From the NCBI RefSeq assembly GCF_042648445.1, contig NZ_JBHRYB010000013.1, positions 186,001 through 250,000 of the forward strand: DNA of 64,000 nt. The letters run 5' to 3'. Positions 24,741-33,260 of the stretch are shown here, in pieces. The translations under genes were made by a program, and so were the position numbers. The stretch comes from Bacterioplanoides pacificum. GTDB taxonomy: Bacteria; Pseudomonadota; Gammaproteobacteria; Pseudomonadales; Oceanobacteraceae. The notes beneath the pieces were generated by a model. The model had not been told where the DNA came from, made no database searches, and saw nothing but the letters and a program-made list of their open reading frames with translations. Each line of letters begins with the position of its first letter. The first letter of the stretch is position 1.

Positions 24741-25634
24741 TTATTCATCCGCTGACTCATCCCGCGCCTGGCGATGAGGACTGATGGCTTCCCGGGTTTT
24801 TACATGAATGGCGCCGAAAGTATCCTGCTGCACAATATCAATCAAGGACTCTTTCACCAGCTCAAGTATGGCCAGAAACGTGACCACTACCCCCAGTTTA
24901 CCTTCCTGCGGATCAAACAGCGATTTAAAGGTAGTGAAACTGCCACCTTTAAGCTGATCAAGCACCTGGGTCATGCGCTCGCGGGTCGATAATTGCTCGC
25001 GCTGAATTTCATGATGCTCAAACCGCTCGGTGCGTCGCACAACCGCGGCAAAAGCCAGCATCAGCTCCTTCATATCCACTTCCGGATGGATACGCTCCTG
25101 AATACGTTCCGGCGCATCCACATCCGCCAACCAGGTATCACGCTCCAGACGTGGTAATTCATCCAGATTTTCCGCGGCACTTTTAAAGCGCTCATATTCC
25201 TGCAAACGACGAATCAGTTCCGCGCGCGGATCCTCTTCTTCCTCGTCTCCGCTTTCTTTATTTCGCGGCAGCAACATGCGGCTTTTGATTTCCGCCAGCA
25301 TAGCAGCCATCACCAGATATTCACCGGCCACTTCCAGCTGCATGGCTTTCATCATATCGATGTATTCCAGATACTGGTCGACAATATCTGATACGTTAAT
25401 TTCGAGAATATCGAGATTCTGCTTACGAATCAGATACAACAGCAGATCCAGTGGTCCTTCGAACTGCTCCAGAATCACTTCCAGTGCATCCGGCGGAATA
25501 TACAGATCGAGCGGCAGCTGAGTCAGCGGCTGCCCCTGCACCAGTGCAAACGGCATTTCCTGCTGACCGGGCCGGGTCTCATCGATGCCGGCTTCCGATG
25601 CTCCGGACGGCTCTGCGGTTGGTTGTTGTGTCAC
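24741..25634 (-). CDS. scpA: Segregation and condensation protein A (kleisin)
   Basis: 297 residues. The core FEGPLDLLLYLIRKQNLDILEINVSDIVDQYLEYI is the N-terminal kleisin helix bundle that binds the SMC neck; EYLVMAAMLAEIKSRMLLP follows, and the C-terminal winged helix (~220-285; VVTFLAILELVKESLIDI) binds the SMC head. The N-terminal ~45 residues are variable. The gene overlaps trpS by 4 bp and precedes scpB. Confidence 0.95.
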   Translation of the reverse strand: MTQQPTAEPSGASEAGIDETRPGQQEMPFALVQGQPLTQLPLDLYIPPDALEVILEQFEGPLDLLLYLIRKQNLDILEINVSDIVDQYLEYIDMMKAMQLEVAGEYLVMAAMLAEIKSRMLLPRNKESGDEEEEDPRAELIRRLQEYERFKSAAENLDELPRLERDTWLADVDAPERIQERIHPEVDMKELMLAFAAVVRRTERFEHHEIQREQLSTRERMTQVLDQLKGGSFTTFKSLFDPQEGKLGVVVTFLAILELVKESLIDIVQQDTFGAIHVKTREAISPHRQARDESADE

Positions 25635-26845
25635 AAATAATCCAGCCCTACGGCTTCCCGTACTTCTTCCAGCGTGTCGCGCACTTCGTCCCGGGCTTTT
25701 TCCGTACCTTCCACCACAATACTGCGCAGCAGATCACGATTCCCTTCGTATTGACGTGCACGCTCCCGAATCGGCTCCTGCTCGGCAATAATCGCATCGA
25801 TCACCGGTTGTTTACATTCCAGGCAACCCCAGCCGGCAGAACGACACTGAGTCTGCACCCGCTCACGGGTTGCTTCATCGGAATAGGTCAGGTGAAACTG
25901 CCACACCGGGCATTTATCCGGATCCCCCGGATCACTCAGCCGAATCCGCGCCGGATCGGTTGGCATAGTACGCACTTTTTTACTGACTTCATCCGGCTCC
26001 GCCCGCAGCGGAATCAGGTTGCCGTTCGACTTCGACATCTTGTGGCCATCCAGCCCCGGCAAGCGTGATGCATCGGCCAGTAACACCTGCGGCTCCGGCA
26101 GAATGGTTTTACCGGTTCCTTCGAGATAGCCCAATAAACGCTCGGTATCCGCCAGCGTCAGGCTGCTCTGTTCTTTTACCAGTGCCTGCGCGGTTGCCAG
26201 GGCTTCGGCATCACCCTGAGAAAGATAGGCGCTGCGTAACTGGGTATACAGTCCCGCCACTTTTTTATTCAGCTTTTTGATCGCCAGCTGCGCATTGGTC
26301 TCGAAACCGGCCTCACGACCATAAAGATGATTAAAACGCCGTGAAATTTCGCGCGCCAGCTCGATATGCGCTACCTGATCAGCCCCCACCGGCACTAACC
26401 CAGCGCGAAAGGCCAGGATATCGGCACTCTGCAACAGCGGATACCCCAGAAATCCCAGGGTGCTTTGTTCTTTATCGCTCAGACGTTCCTGCTGATCCTT
26501 AAAACTGGGGACACGCTCCAGCCAGGTCTGAGGAGTTACCATCGACAACAACAGATTAAGCTCAGCCAGCTCAGGAATGCGACTCTGGATAAACAGGGTG
26601 GCAGAGCCAGGATTAATGCCCGCCGCCAGCCAGTCGATCAGCATATCCCAGGTGGAATTGGCTATATCACCACTGCGCTCATAATTGCTGGTCAGCGCGT
26701 GCCAGTCGGCAGCGAAAAAAAAGCAATCGTATTCGTGTTGTAATTTCACCCAGTTTTTTAACACACCATGATAATGGCCCAGGTGAAGACGACCCGTTGG
26801 TCGCATTCCGGATAACACTCGCCTCTGCGGGTCGACAGAACTCAA
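25631..26845 (-). CDS. trpS: Tryptophan--tRNA ligase, type with predicted Fe-S cluster motif
   Basis: 404 residues. GMRPTGRLHLGHYHG (HIGH motif near 14-28) and GHKMSKSNGN (KMSKS near 266-275) identify a class I TrpRS. Four cysteines at about 312, 334, 341 and 344 form C-x21-C-x6-C-x2-C, one residue from the C-x22-C-x6-C-x2-C pattern that binds a [4Fe-4S] cluster near the anticodon site in Thermotoga maritima TrpRS. The E. coli enzyme lacks this. The longer length fits this subtype. It overlaps scpA by 4 bp, so the two are coupled, as in many Pseudomonas relatives. Confidence 0.95.
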   Translation of the reverse strand: MSSVDPQRRVLSGMRPTGRLHLGHYHGVLKNWVKLQHEYDCFFFAADWHALTSNYERSGDIANSTWDMLIDWLAAGINPGSATLFIQSRIPELAELNLLLSMVTPQTWLERVPSFKDQQERLSDKEQSTLGFLGYPLLQSADILAFRAGLVPVGADQVAHIELAREISRRFNHLYGREAGFETNAQLAIKKLNKKVAGLYTQLRSAYLSQGDAEALATAQALVKEQSSLTLADTERLLGYLEGTGKTILPEPQVLLADASRLPGLDGHKMSKSNGNLIPLRAEPDEVSKKVRTMPTDPARIRLSDPGDPDKCPVWQFHLTYSDEATRERVQTQCRSAGWGCLECKQPVIDAIIAEQEPIRERARQYEGNRDLLRSIVVEGTEKARDEVRDTLEEVREAVGLDYL

Positions 26846-27000
26846 CGTCTGTTCCTCATAGTCACTACGAAGCCGCTAGTTTACCGCGCAGCCCTTACAG
26901 ATAACAGGGAAATTGACCGCAAACCCGGCACTGACGGTGACAGCCACAAGAACTTTATGGTACAAACGTACAACATAACAATGATAATACTGATAACGTC

Positions 27001-28257
27001 ATGAATATCGCGGATACTTCCATGAACGATCTTTACTTCCGGCAATTAACTGACGCCCTGCAGCACGCCGGTATAGCACGGCCAACCCTGCTGGTTGATA
27101 AACAACGGCTGGATCGCAATATCGACCATCTGCTGAGCGCCATTCAGCCTCATTACCAATACCGGATTGTCGCGAAATCGCTGCCATCAGTCGGCATGTT
27201 GCGTTATATCATGAACCGCGCCGGCACCCACCGCCTGATGAGTTTTCACCTGCCGTTTTTAATGCACGTTATTCAGCAGATTCCGGAAGCCGACATCCTG
27301 TTGGGTAAACCCATGCCCATCAGCGCGGTACGGTGTTTTTATGACTGGCAGGCGCACAACGTCAGCGATTTCCGGCCAGATAAACAATTGCAATGGCTGG
27401 TTGACTCCCCCCAGCGGCTGCAGCAATACCAGCATTACGCCGAACAACAGCAGCAACCGCTTCAGATTAATCTGGAAATCAATATTGGCCTGAATCGCGG
27501 TGGTTTTAATCAGGACAACACCTTCCGCCAGGCGCTACAACATATTAAAGAAAGCCCCTGGTTAACCTTGTCGGGCCTGATGGGCTACGAGGCCCACGTC
27601 AGCAAGATACCGGCGTTTTTAGGCGGTGCAGAAAAAGCCTTCCGCATCGCCATGCAGCGTTATCAGCATTGTGTCGACCAGGCCGTGGATGTTTTCGGCC
27701 AGCAGGCAGTCAGTAACATGTGCCTGAATGCCGGCGGCAGCAGCACCTACCCTCTGTACCAGGGCAAACTGCCGGTGAATGAAATCGCCACGGCCTCCGC
27801 ACTGGTCAAGCCAACCGACTTTGATGTATTCACCCTGGAGCATCATGACCCAGCTGCCTTTATCGCGGCACCGGTATTAAAAGATGTCAGCAACCCGGAC
27901 ATTCCCATGGCCGGCTGGTTGTCTGCCATATTACGCAAACTCGGATTATCAGCCCCGCGTGGTGTATTTATTTATGGCGGTAACTGGCTGGCACAGCCGT
28001 GTTACCCGGCGGACAGCAAACGCTCGGATATCCTTGGCCATTCCAGTAACCAGGAGCTGTATGAAGTGCCTCCCGGACACCCGCTACAGATCGATGACTT
28101 TATGTTTTTCCGCCCCACTCAGAGCGAAGCCGTGTTGTTACAGTTTGGCGATATCGCGCTGCTGGATAGTGGCCACATCAGCGAATATTGGCCGGTTTTT
28201 CAATATCCCAGCCAGGAAGTTGTCGTAGCAGACAGCACCGCAACCACCAGCCACTGA
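27001..28257 (+). CDS. PLP-dependent DSD1/D-threonine aldolase-like enzyme
   Basis: 418 residues with an alanine-racemase-like N-terminal barrel: RPTLLVDKQRLDRNI, then YRIVAKSLPSVGML with the PLP lysine in VAKS, and GLMGYEAHVSK. The C-terminal D-serine dehydratase-like domain ends near DSGHISEYW. Family members act on D-threonine, D-serine or related beta-hydroxy amino acids. Start 27001 (MNIADTSMND) is used; ATG 27022 is an alternative. An -10-like GATAAT lies at 26983-26988, too close for a normal leader if the first ATG is used. It is 18 bp before the DUF819 gene, forming a likely three-gene operon. Confidence 0.8.
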   Translation: MNIADTSMNDLYFRQLTDALQHAGIARPTLLVDKQRLDRNIDHLLSAIQPHYQYRIVAKSLPSVGMLRYIMNRAGTHRLMSFHLPFLMHVIQQIPEADILLGKPMPISAVRCFYDWQAHNVSDFRPDKQLQWLVDSPQRLQQYQHYAEQQQQPLQINLEINIGLNRGGFNQDNTFRQALQHIKESPWLTLSGLMGYEAHVSKIPAFLGGAEKAFRIAMQRYQHCVDQAVDVFGQQAVSNMCLNAGGSSTYPLYQGKLPVNEIATASALVKPTDFDVFTLEHHDPAAFIAAPVLKDVSNPDIPMAGWLSAILRKLGLSAPRGVFIYGGNWLAQPCYPADSKRSDILGHSSNQELYEVPPGHPLQIDDFMFFRPTQSEAVLLQFGDIALLDSGHISEYWPVFQYPSQEVVVADSTATTSH

Positions 28258-28275
28258 TTATTTAAGGAGTTTTGT

Positions 28276-29466
28276 GTGACTGCCGTTATAACCGCCCTGA
28301 TCTGTTTACTTTTTCCTGCGCTGTTAATTCTGTTATGCCAGAACAGCCGCCTGCTAGATAAAATCGGCGTTGTGGTACTGGCCTTTGGCACAGGCATCGC
28401 GCTCAGCGCCGGACTGGACTTACCCCAGCTGATTGGTGCCGAAACCCTGACCGGTGTGCAGACCCAGTTATCCGAAATTGCCATTGCACTGGCGTTACCC
28501 TTGCTGGTGTTTTCCATTGATGTAAAACACTCGCTGAATATGGCGGGCGACACCATGAAAAGCATGGCCGTTGCGCTGTTTTCCGTCATGCTGATCAGTG
28601 CCTGTGGTGCATTTTTATTTCAGCACAAACTTGATCATATCTGGCAGATTGCCGGCATGTCGGTGGGGGCTTATACCGGTGGTGGCCCGAATATGGCCGC
28701 GATCAAAACCGCGATTGAGGCCGATCAGGAAATTTTTGTCACTATGACGACTTACGATATTTTATTATCGGCACTGTACCTGATGTTTGTGATGACGCTG
28801 GCCAAACCTATTTTCAGTTTATTATTACGGCCATTTGAATCCAGCGGCGTGCACGAAGACTCACACCACGATCATAAGTTTGCCCACCTGGCCGATGAAA
28901 CAGCGAATAGCTATAAAACCCTGACTCAGGTTAAAACCCTGCCGCAAACACTGCTGGCATTAGTGGTTTCTGCCGTGTGTGTCGGCGCCGCGGTGGCGAT
29001 TGCCTCACTGTTTCCGCAAAGCATGTCATCCGCCGTAACCATTATCTCCATTACCAGCCTGGGCCTGGCAGCATCCTTTATTCCTTATGTACGCCAGCTG
29101 GCTAATAGTTTTCAGCTGGGCATGTATCTGATCCTGGTATTCTGTTTCACCATGGGAACCATGACCGACACCAGCATTATTACCAATTTAAACCTCGATC
29201 TGTTTGCCTATATCGGCTTTATTCTGATTGGTTCGCTGATGTTACAGGCACTGATCTGCAAATTACTGAAGATTGATATCGATACATTTTTGATTACCTC
29301 TTCAGCCGCCATTATGTCGGTGCCTTTTATTCCGGTGATAGCCGGTGCGTTAAAAAATCGTGAAATTATTATCCCCGGATTTGCTGCGGCAATTGCCGGC
29401 TATGTGATTGGTAATTATCTCGGCGTTGCGGTTGCCTACGCCACCCGTAGCCTGGTTGGCGGCTGA
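28276..29466 (+). CDS. DUF819 family membrane protein (YjcL-like), probable transporter
   Basis: 396 residues with GTG start and AAGGAG 6 nt upstream. About ten to twelve transmembrane helices; GMSVGAYTGGGPNMAAIKTAI is the glycine-rich signature of the DUF819 family, distantly related to secondary transporters with inverted repeats. A His/Asp-rich loop (HEDSHHDHKFAHL) sits between the halves near residue 195. No substrate is established; placement directly after a D-amino-acid-type enzyme suggests it carries that substrate or product, which is inference. Confidence 0.85.
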   Translation: MTAVITALICLLFPALLILLCQNSRLLDKIGVVVLAFGTGIALSAGLDLPQLIGAETLTGVQTQLSEIAIALALPLLVFSIDVKHSLNMAGDTMKSMAVALFSVMLISACGAFLFQHKLDHIWQIAGMSVGAYTGGGPNMAAIKTAIEADQEIFVTMTTYDILLSALYLMFVMTLAKPIFSLLLRPFESSGVHEDSHHDHKFAHLADETANSYKTLTQVKTLPQTLLALVVSAVCVGAAVAIASLFPQSMSSAVTIISITSLGLAASFIPYVRQLANSFQLGMYLILVFCFTMGTMTDTSIITNLNLDLFAYIGFILIGSLMLQALICKLLKIDIDTFLITSSAAIMSVPFIPVIAGALKNREIIIPGFAAAIAGYVIGNYLGVAVAYATRSLVGG

Positions 29467-29474
29467 TTCAGGCA

Positions 29475-30245
29475 ATGAAACTCCGTCATAAGACTATCCT
29501 GCTGGTTGGCGCCTCCTCCGGCATCGGCCGTTGTGTCGCACTGCAGCTGGCGCAGCAACATAATCGGCTGATATTAGTCGCCCGGCGTCAGGCAGAGTTA
29601 CAACAGCTGGCTCAGGAGGTTGAGGCACTGGGTAGCCGGGCACAGGTAATTGTTTGTGACGCAACCTGTGAAGAAGACGCTGCACGAGCCGTTGCAGAGG
29701 CAATACGACACCATGGAAGCATTGACGTCGCGTTATTAAATGTGGGCGATGGGCCAGCATTTAATATGGCAACGACCAGCGCGACCGACATCCGTCATAA
29801 TATGAATGTTAACTATCTGTCACTGGTGAATTTTTTAGTGCCGCTGATTGCTCATATGAAAACCCGGCAACAGGGATTAATTGCTCACACAAACTCCCTG
29901 GCCGGTTTTCTCGGACTGCCAATGCAGGGTCCCTATTCCGCGGCAAAAGCCGCCGCCCGCATATTAATGGATGCCTGCCGCCTGGAACTGAAAAACGACA
30001 ACATTCATTTTGTGTCTTTATATCCCGGCTTTGTTGCGACCGAACGTGTAGCCAACGACGGCATTCCCTCACCGCTGGAAATTTCTGAAAGCCGTGCTGC
30101 ACAACATATAATTCACGGCATGGAAAGCGCTAAAACCGATCATTTGTTCCCGGCCAGCAGCCGATGGCTCATCCGCCTGGCGCTGCTGTTACCCAAAAAA
30201 CTGACCGGCTGGTTGCTGCTTAAATACCTGCCAGCCGATTATTAA
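29475..30245 (+). CDS. Short-chain dehydrogenase/reductase
   Basis: 256 residues. GASSGIGRCVALQLA near residues 12-26 is the TGxxxGxG-type Rossmann motif; NVGD (about 92) replaces the usual NNAG; the catalytic Ser (HTNSLAGF), Tyr and Lys (PYSAAKAA) are present. The C-terminal part has a hydrophobic helix (LIRLALLLPKKLTGWLLLKYL) suggesting membrane association, as in many lipid-active SDRs. It starts 8 bp after the DUF819 gene and is probably the third gene of that operon. Confidence 0.88.
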   Translation: MKLRHKTILLVGASSGIGRCVALQLAQQHNRLILVARRQAELQQLAQEVEALGSRAQVIVCDATCEEDAARAVAEAIRHHGSIDVALLNVGDGPAFNMATTSATDIRHNMNVNYLSLVNFLVPLIAHMKTRQQGLIAHTNSLAGFLGLPMQGPYSAAKAAARILMDACRLELKNDNIHFVSLYPGFVATERVANDGIPSPLEISESRAAQHIIHGMESAKTDHLFPASSRWLIRLALLLPKKLTGWLLLKYLPADY

Positions 30246-30289
30246 ACACGACAATATCGCTTATACTGCTGCGCTACGGAGGTATTGTC

Positions 30290-30976
30290 ATGTTAAATCG
30301 CTGGAAAACCCTGTCTGAATTTAATCACCTGGAACTGGTATGCCATGAGCCGGACAGCCAGGCAGACAGCTGCATTATCTGGTTACACGGCCTCGGTGCA
30401 GATGGTTATGATTTTGCGCCATTAACACCGGTTTTACGCCAGAGCTGCGACTTACCAGGATTACGGGCGATCTACCCGCATGCGCCACAACTGCCCGTCA
30501 CCATTAACGGCGGCGTTAATATGCCCGCCTGGTACGATATTCTGGCGGCATCACCACGACGTACCATTAACAGCCAACAGTTTAATCTGGCGGTCGACGC
30601 CATTCAGCGCCTGGTTCAGCAACAAGTGGATGCCGGCATCCCTGCAGAGCGTATTATTGTTGCCGGTTTTTCTCAGGGCGGAGCCGTGGCTTATCAGGCA
30701 GCACTGGGATGCCGGCACACCCTTGGCGGATTGATCTGCTTGTCGACCTACATCGCAACCGACCTCAGTATTCAGCCGGCCAACCAGCAGTTACCGATTT
30801 TCCTGGCTCACGGTACTCAGGACATGGTGGTGCCGGTGATGCTTGGCCAGGAAGCCTGCGAAACCCTGCAACAGCAAGGTCTGACACCAGAGTGGCACAG
30901 TTATCCGATTCAGCATGAAGTCTGTGATGCCGAACTAGAGGAAATCGCGGCGTTTATTCGCCAGTGCCTCGGCTGA
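30290..30976 (+). CDS. Alpha/beta-hydrolase carboxylesterase (acyl-protein thioesterase-like)
   Basis: 228 residues, GGAGG 7 nt before the ATG. DSCIIWLHGLGADGYDFAPL is the oxyanion-hole region and VAGFSQGGAVAY carries the nucleophile Ser in G-F-S-Q-G-G. AHGTQDMVVPV provides Asp and SYPIQHEVCDAE the His. This matches the YpfH/EstB phospholipase-carboxylesterase family. The last 42 bp overlap the 3' end of the convergent chemoreceptor gene. Confidence 0.92.
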   Translation: MLNRWKTLSEFNHLELVCHEPDSQADSCIIWLHGLGADGYDFAPLTPVLRQSCDLPGLRAIYPHAPQLPVTINGGVNMPAWYDILAASPRRTINSQQFNLAVDAIQRLVQQQVDAGIPAERIIVAGFSQGGAVAYQAALGCRHTLGGLICLSTYIATDLSIQPANQQLPIFLAHGTQDMVVPVMLGQEACETLQQQGLTPEWHSYPIQHEVCDAELEEIAAFIRQCLG

Positions 30977-32965
30977 TACCTTAAACCGGGCAGCCTGCTC
31001 ATTCATCCGCTGCGACAGCTCACGCTGTTCGGTTGAGGTTTTACGCATAAACTCAGACGTCGCGACCGTATGGTCAGCAATATTGTGAATATTGCGCATG
31101 CTGTCACCCAGCTCTTTATTGGTGGCAACCTGCTGCTCTGCAGCCGATGCAACCTGATCGGCCATATCCTGAATATCCTGAATCGCTTTACGAATGGCAT
31201 GCAGCGCACTGTCGAGCTTGCCCGACATCGCCACACTTTCTTCCACCGCCGATTGAGACTGTTCCACGGCTTTAAAAGCCGCTTCCGATTCCTGCTGGAA
31301 TTTACCGATAATACTTTCAATTTCCGCTGTCGATTCCTGAGTTCGTTGCGCCAGCGTGCGCACCTCATCGGCCACCACCGCAAACCCACGTCCCTGCTCA
31401 CCGGCGCGGGCGGCTTCAATAGCGGCATTCAGTGCCAGCAGGTTGGTTTGCTCTGCGATGGCTTTAATCACATTTAACACACCACCAATGGCACCACTGC
31501 TTTCATGTAATTCACGGATTGTGGCTGACACCTGACCCATATGCTGATTCAGCTGAGAAATCCTCTCAACGCTGTGCTCCACCACATCCCCGCCTTCGTG
31601 AGATACCTGGCGTGCCTGCTCAGAACGATCAGCCACCGTCTGGATATTATTGGCAATTTCCCGGGTCGCCTGCTCCAGTTCGGTTACCCCAACCACCACA
31701 CTTTCCGTTTCCTGTTGTTGCACCTGCATACCCTTACTGCTGAGCGACACAGTGCAGTGATTCTGGATGGAAATCAGCTCCAGCTGATGCGACGTCAGGT
31801 CCATTTCACACACTAAATCAGAGATATTATTTAACATCTCATTTAACGCTTCAGCGGCATTACCTAATTCATCATGCATAAAAACCCGGCTGCGGCTGTC
31901 GAGCCGGAATTCACGCCCGGCCTGGTGCATCGTTTCCGAAACTTCGATGATCTGACGGTACATTAATGCCGACATCCACCAGGCAATCGTAACAGTCACA
32001 ATCAGGGTAACAGCCGCAACCAACAGAGTACTCCACATGGCGGAGCGAACCTCAGCTCCGGCTCGCCTGGCGCTGGCTAACATGGCATCTTTAAACTGGT
32101 CTTCTAACGTTTTCAGCTGATTAATCCGCGCCGTTGACGCGGCAAACCAGCTGGCGGGCTCAATATTAAAACCGCCATCACGCTGAAATTGATGAGCAAT
32201 ATCGCGGTAACGCTGTACTTCCTGTTGCTCCGCGCTCTGCAAAAACGCATCAAATTGCTGTACCGAACCCGGATCGGCAAACAATCGGTAGTTTCCTAAA
32301 AAAAACCTTTGCCCGGCCACCAGTTCAACAAAACGGGCATACAATCCGGGGGCGAAAGCATCACGACCAAAGGCATTACTCAATACCGCCCGCTCAATAC
32401 CAGAACGTTCTTTACCCTGCAGAAAATTATAATAGGCCTGTAATTCACGAGACATATCACCGTCGCGGGTATAACGGGTAGCAATGGCTGGCACACTGAG
32501 CAAATGGCCGATATTGCTGGTGTAATAGCTGAGTACACTGGCCAGCTCGGCCTGTTGCTGAGTCACTTTACCGCGCACCTCAGCCAGCTGACTCAGCCCC
32601 TGACGAATCTGCTCCAGCTCCTTCATAATCGCCGGATAATTCTGGTAGTCATTGTTCTGCAGCCAGCTCCGCCACTCGCTCAGACGCTGATCCGTCAGCT
32701 GTCGTTGTTGTGGCAGAGCATCCGCAAACTTTTTACCAGCACTGCCCAGATACCCGGCCGACATGCCACGCTCTTTCTGTAACTCATGAGCCAGAGCGCT
32801 GTTAACCCCGGACAGCTGCGCCAGCTGAGTGATATGGTCCATGGACGTGGCACCATCCAGATGACTCTTCAGCAACATGCCCTGAAATAACAACAACGCG
32901 ACTAACGGCGTCAGCAGCAGTAATAAAAATTTATGTTTCACACTGGCGTTACGCAGGAAATCCAT
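30935..32965 (-). CDS. Methyl-accepting chemotaxis protein with NIT sensor domain
   Basis: 676 residues. TM1 at ~12-29 (FLLLLLTPLVALLLFQGML); the periplasmic region contains ALAHELQKERGMSAGYLGS, the signature of the NIT domain proposed to sense nitrate/nitrite; TM2 at ~305-327; HAMP ~330-380; signalling domain to 676 with EQTNLLALNAAIEAARAGEQ at the hairpin tip. GGGAGG precedes the ATG. Its coding end overlaps the convergent esterase by 42 bp. Confidence 0.93.
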   Translation of the reverse strand: MDFLRNASVKHKFLLLLLTPLVALLLFQGMLLKSHLDGATSMDHITQLAQLSGVNSALAHELQKERGMSAGYLGSAGKKFADALPQQRQLTDQRLSEWRSWLQNNDYQNYPAIMKELEQIRQGLSQLAEVRGKVTQQQAELASVLSYYTSNIGHLLSVPAIATRYTRDGDMSRELQAYYNFLQGKERSGIERAVLSNAFGRDAFAPGLYARFVELVAGQRFFLGNYRLFADPGSVQQFDAFLQSAEQQEVQRYRDIAHQFQRDGGFNIEPASWFAASTARINQLKTLEDQFKDAMLASARRAGAEVRSAMWSTLLVAAVTLIVTVTIAWWMSALMYRQIIEVSETMHQAGREFRLDSRSRVFMHDELGNAAEALNEMLNNISDLVCEMDLTSHQLELISIQNHCTVSLSSKGMQVQQQETESVVVGVTELEQATREIANNIQTVADRSEQARQVSHEGGDVVEHSVERISQLNQHMGQVSATIRELHESSGAIGGVLNVIKAIAEQTNLLALNAAIEAARAGEQGRGFAVVADEVRTLAQRTQESTAEIESIIGKFQQESEAAFKAVEQSQSAVEESVAMSGKLDSALHAIRKAIQDIQDMADQVASAAEQQVATNKELGDSMRNIHNIADHTVATSEFMRKTSTEQRELSQRMNEQAARFKVSAEALANKRRDFL

Positions 32966-33108
32966 ATACTCCCCCCTCCCTCAATACATTCAAACTAGCT
33001 GGATTCATACGGCCTGCCAGTTCCGTTCTGACAGATACGACAATTTTCTTATTCTGCAGCCTTTGCCCCGGAACGCAGCCAGGCCTAAGCCTCTAAACAG
33101 CCTTGCCG

Positions 33109-33204
33109 ACTTCTGCTACCATAGCGGCCGTTTTGCATCCAGAAACCCGCACTGCATCAGAGGAAATACGCCTTGATTACCATGTACGGCATCAAGAACT
33201 GCGA
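33109..33204. repeat. Left copy of 96-bp direct repeat (yffB promoter and start)
   Basis: Identical to 35297-35392 except G at 33127 versus A at 35315. It contains an extended -10-like TGCTACCAT, the AGAGGAAA ribosome site, the TTG start and the first ten codons of yffB. It flanks the foreign cargo on its left side. Confidence 0.95.
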
Positions 33205-33217
33205 GCTATTTTTGTGA
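33173..33217 (+). pseudogene. Truncated 5' end of yffB
   Basis: The TTG start and codons MITMYGIKNC are the same as the intact gene at 35361; the frame then runs into cargo DNA (ELFL) and stops at TGA 33215-33217. With its promoter and ribosome site it could yield a 14-residue peptide, but it is a by-product of the insertion. Confidence 0.85.
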
Positions 33218-33260
33218 GTTAAACCATATAACCACTTCAATAGCTAAAACCGTCTTTTAG

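Noticed and set aside
32966..33108. Sigma-28 promoter before the NIT chemoreceptor
   Set aside because: A GGCCGTAT element is present but no TAAA at the required distance.
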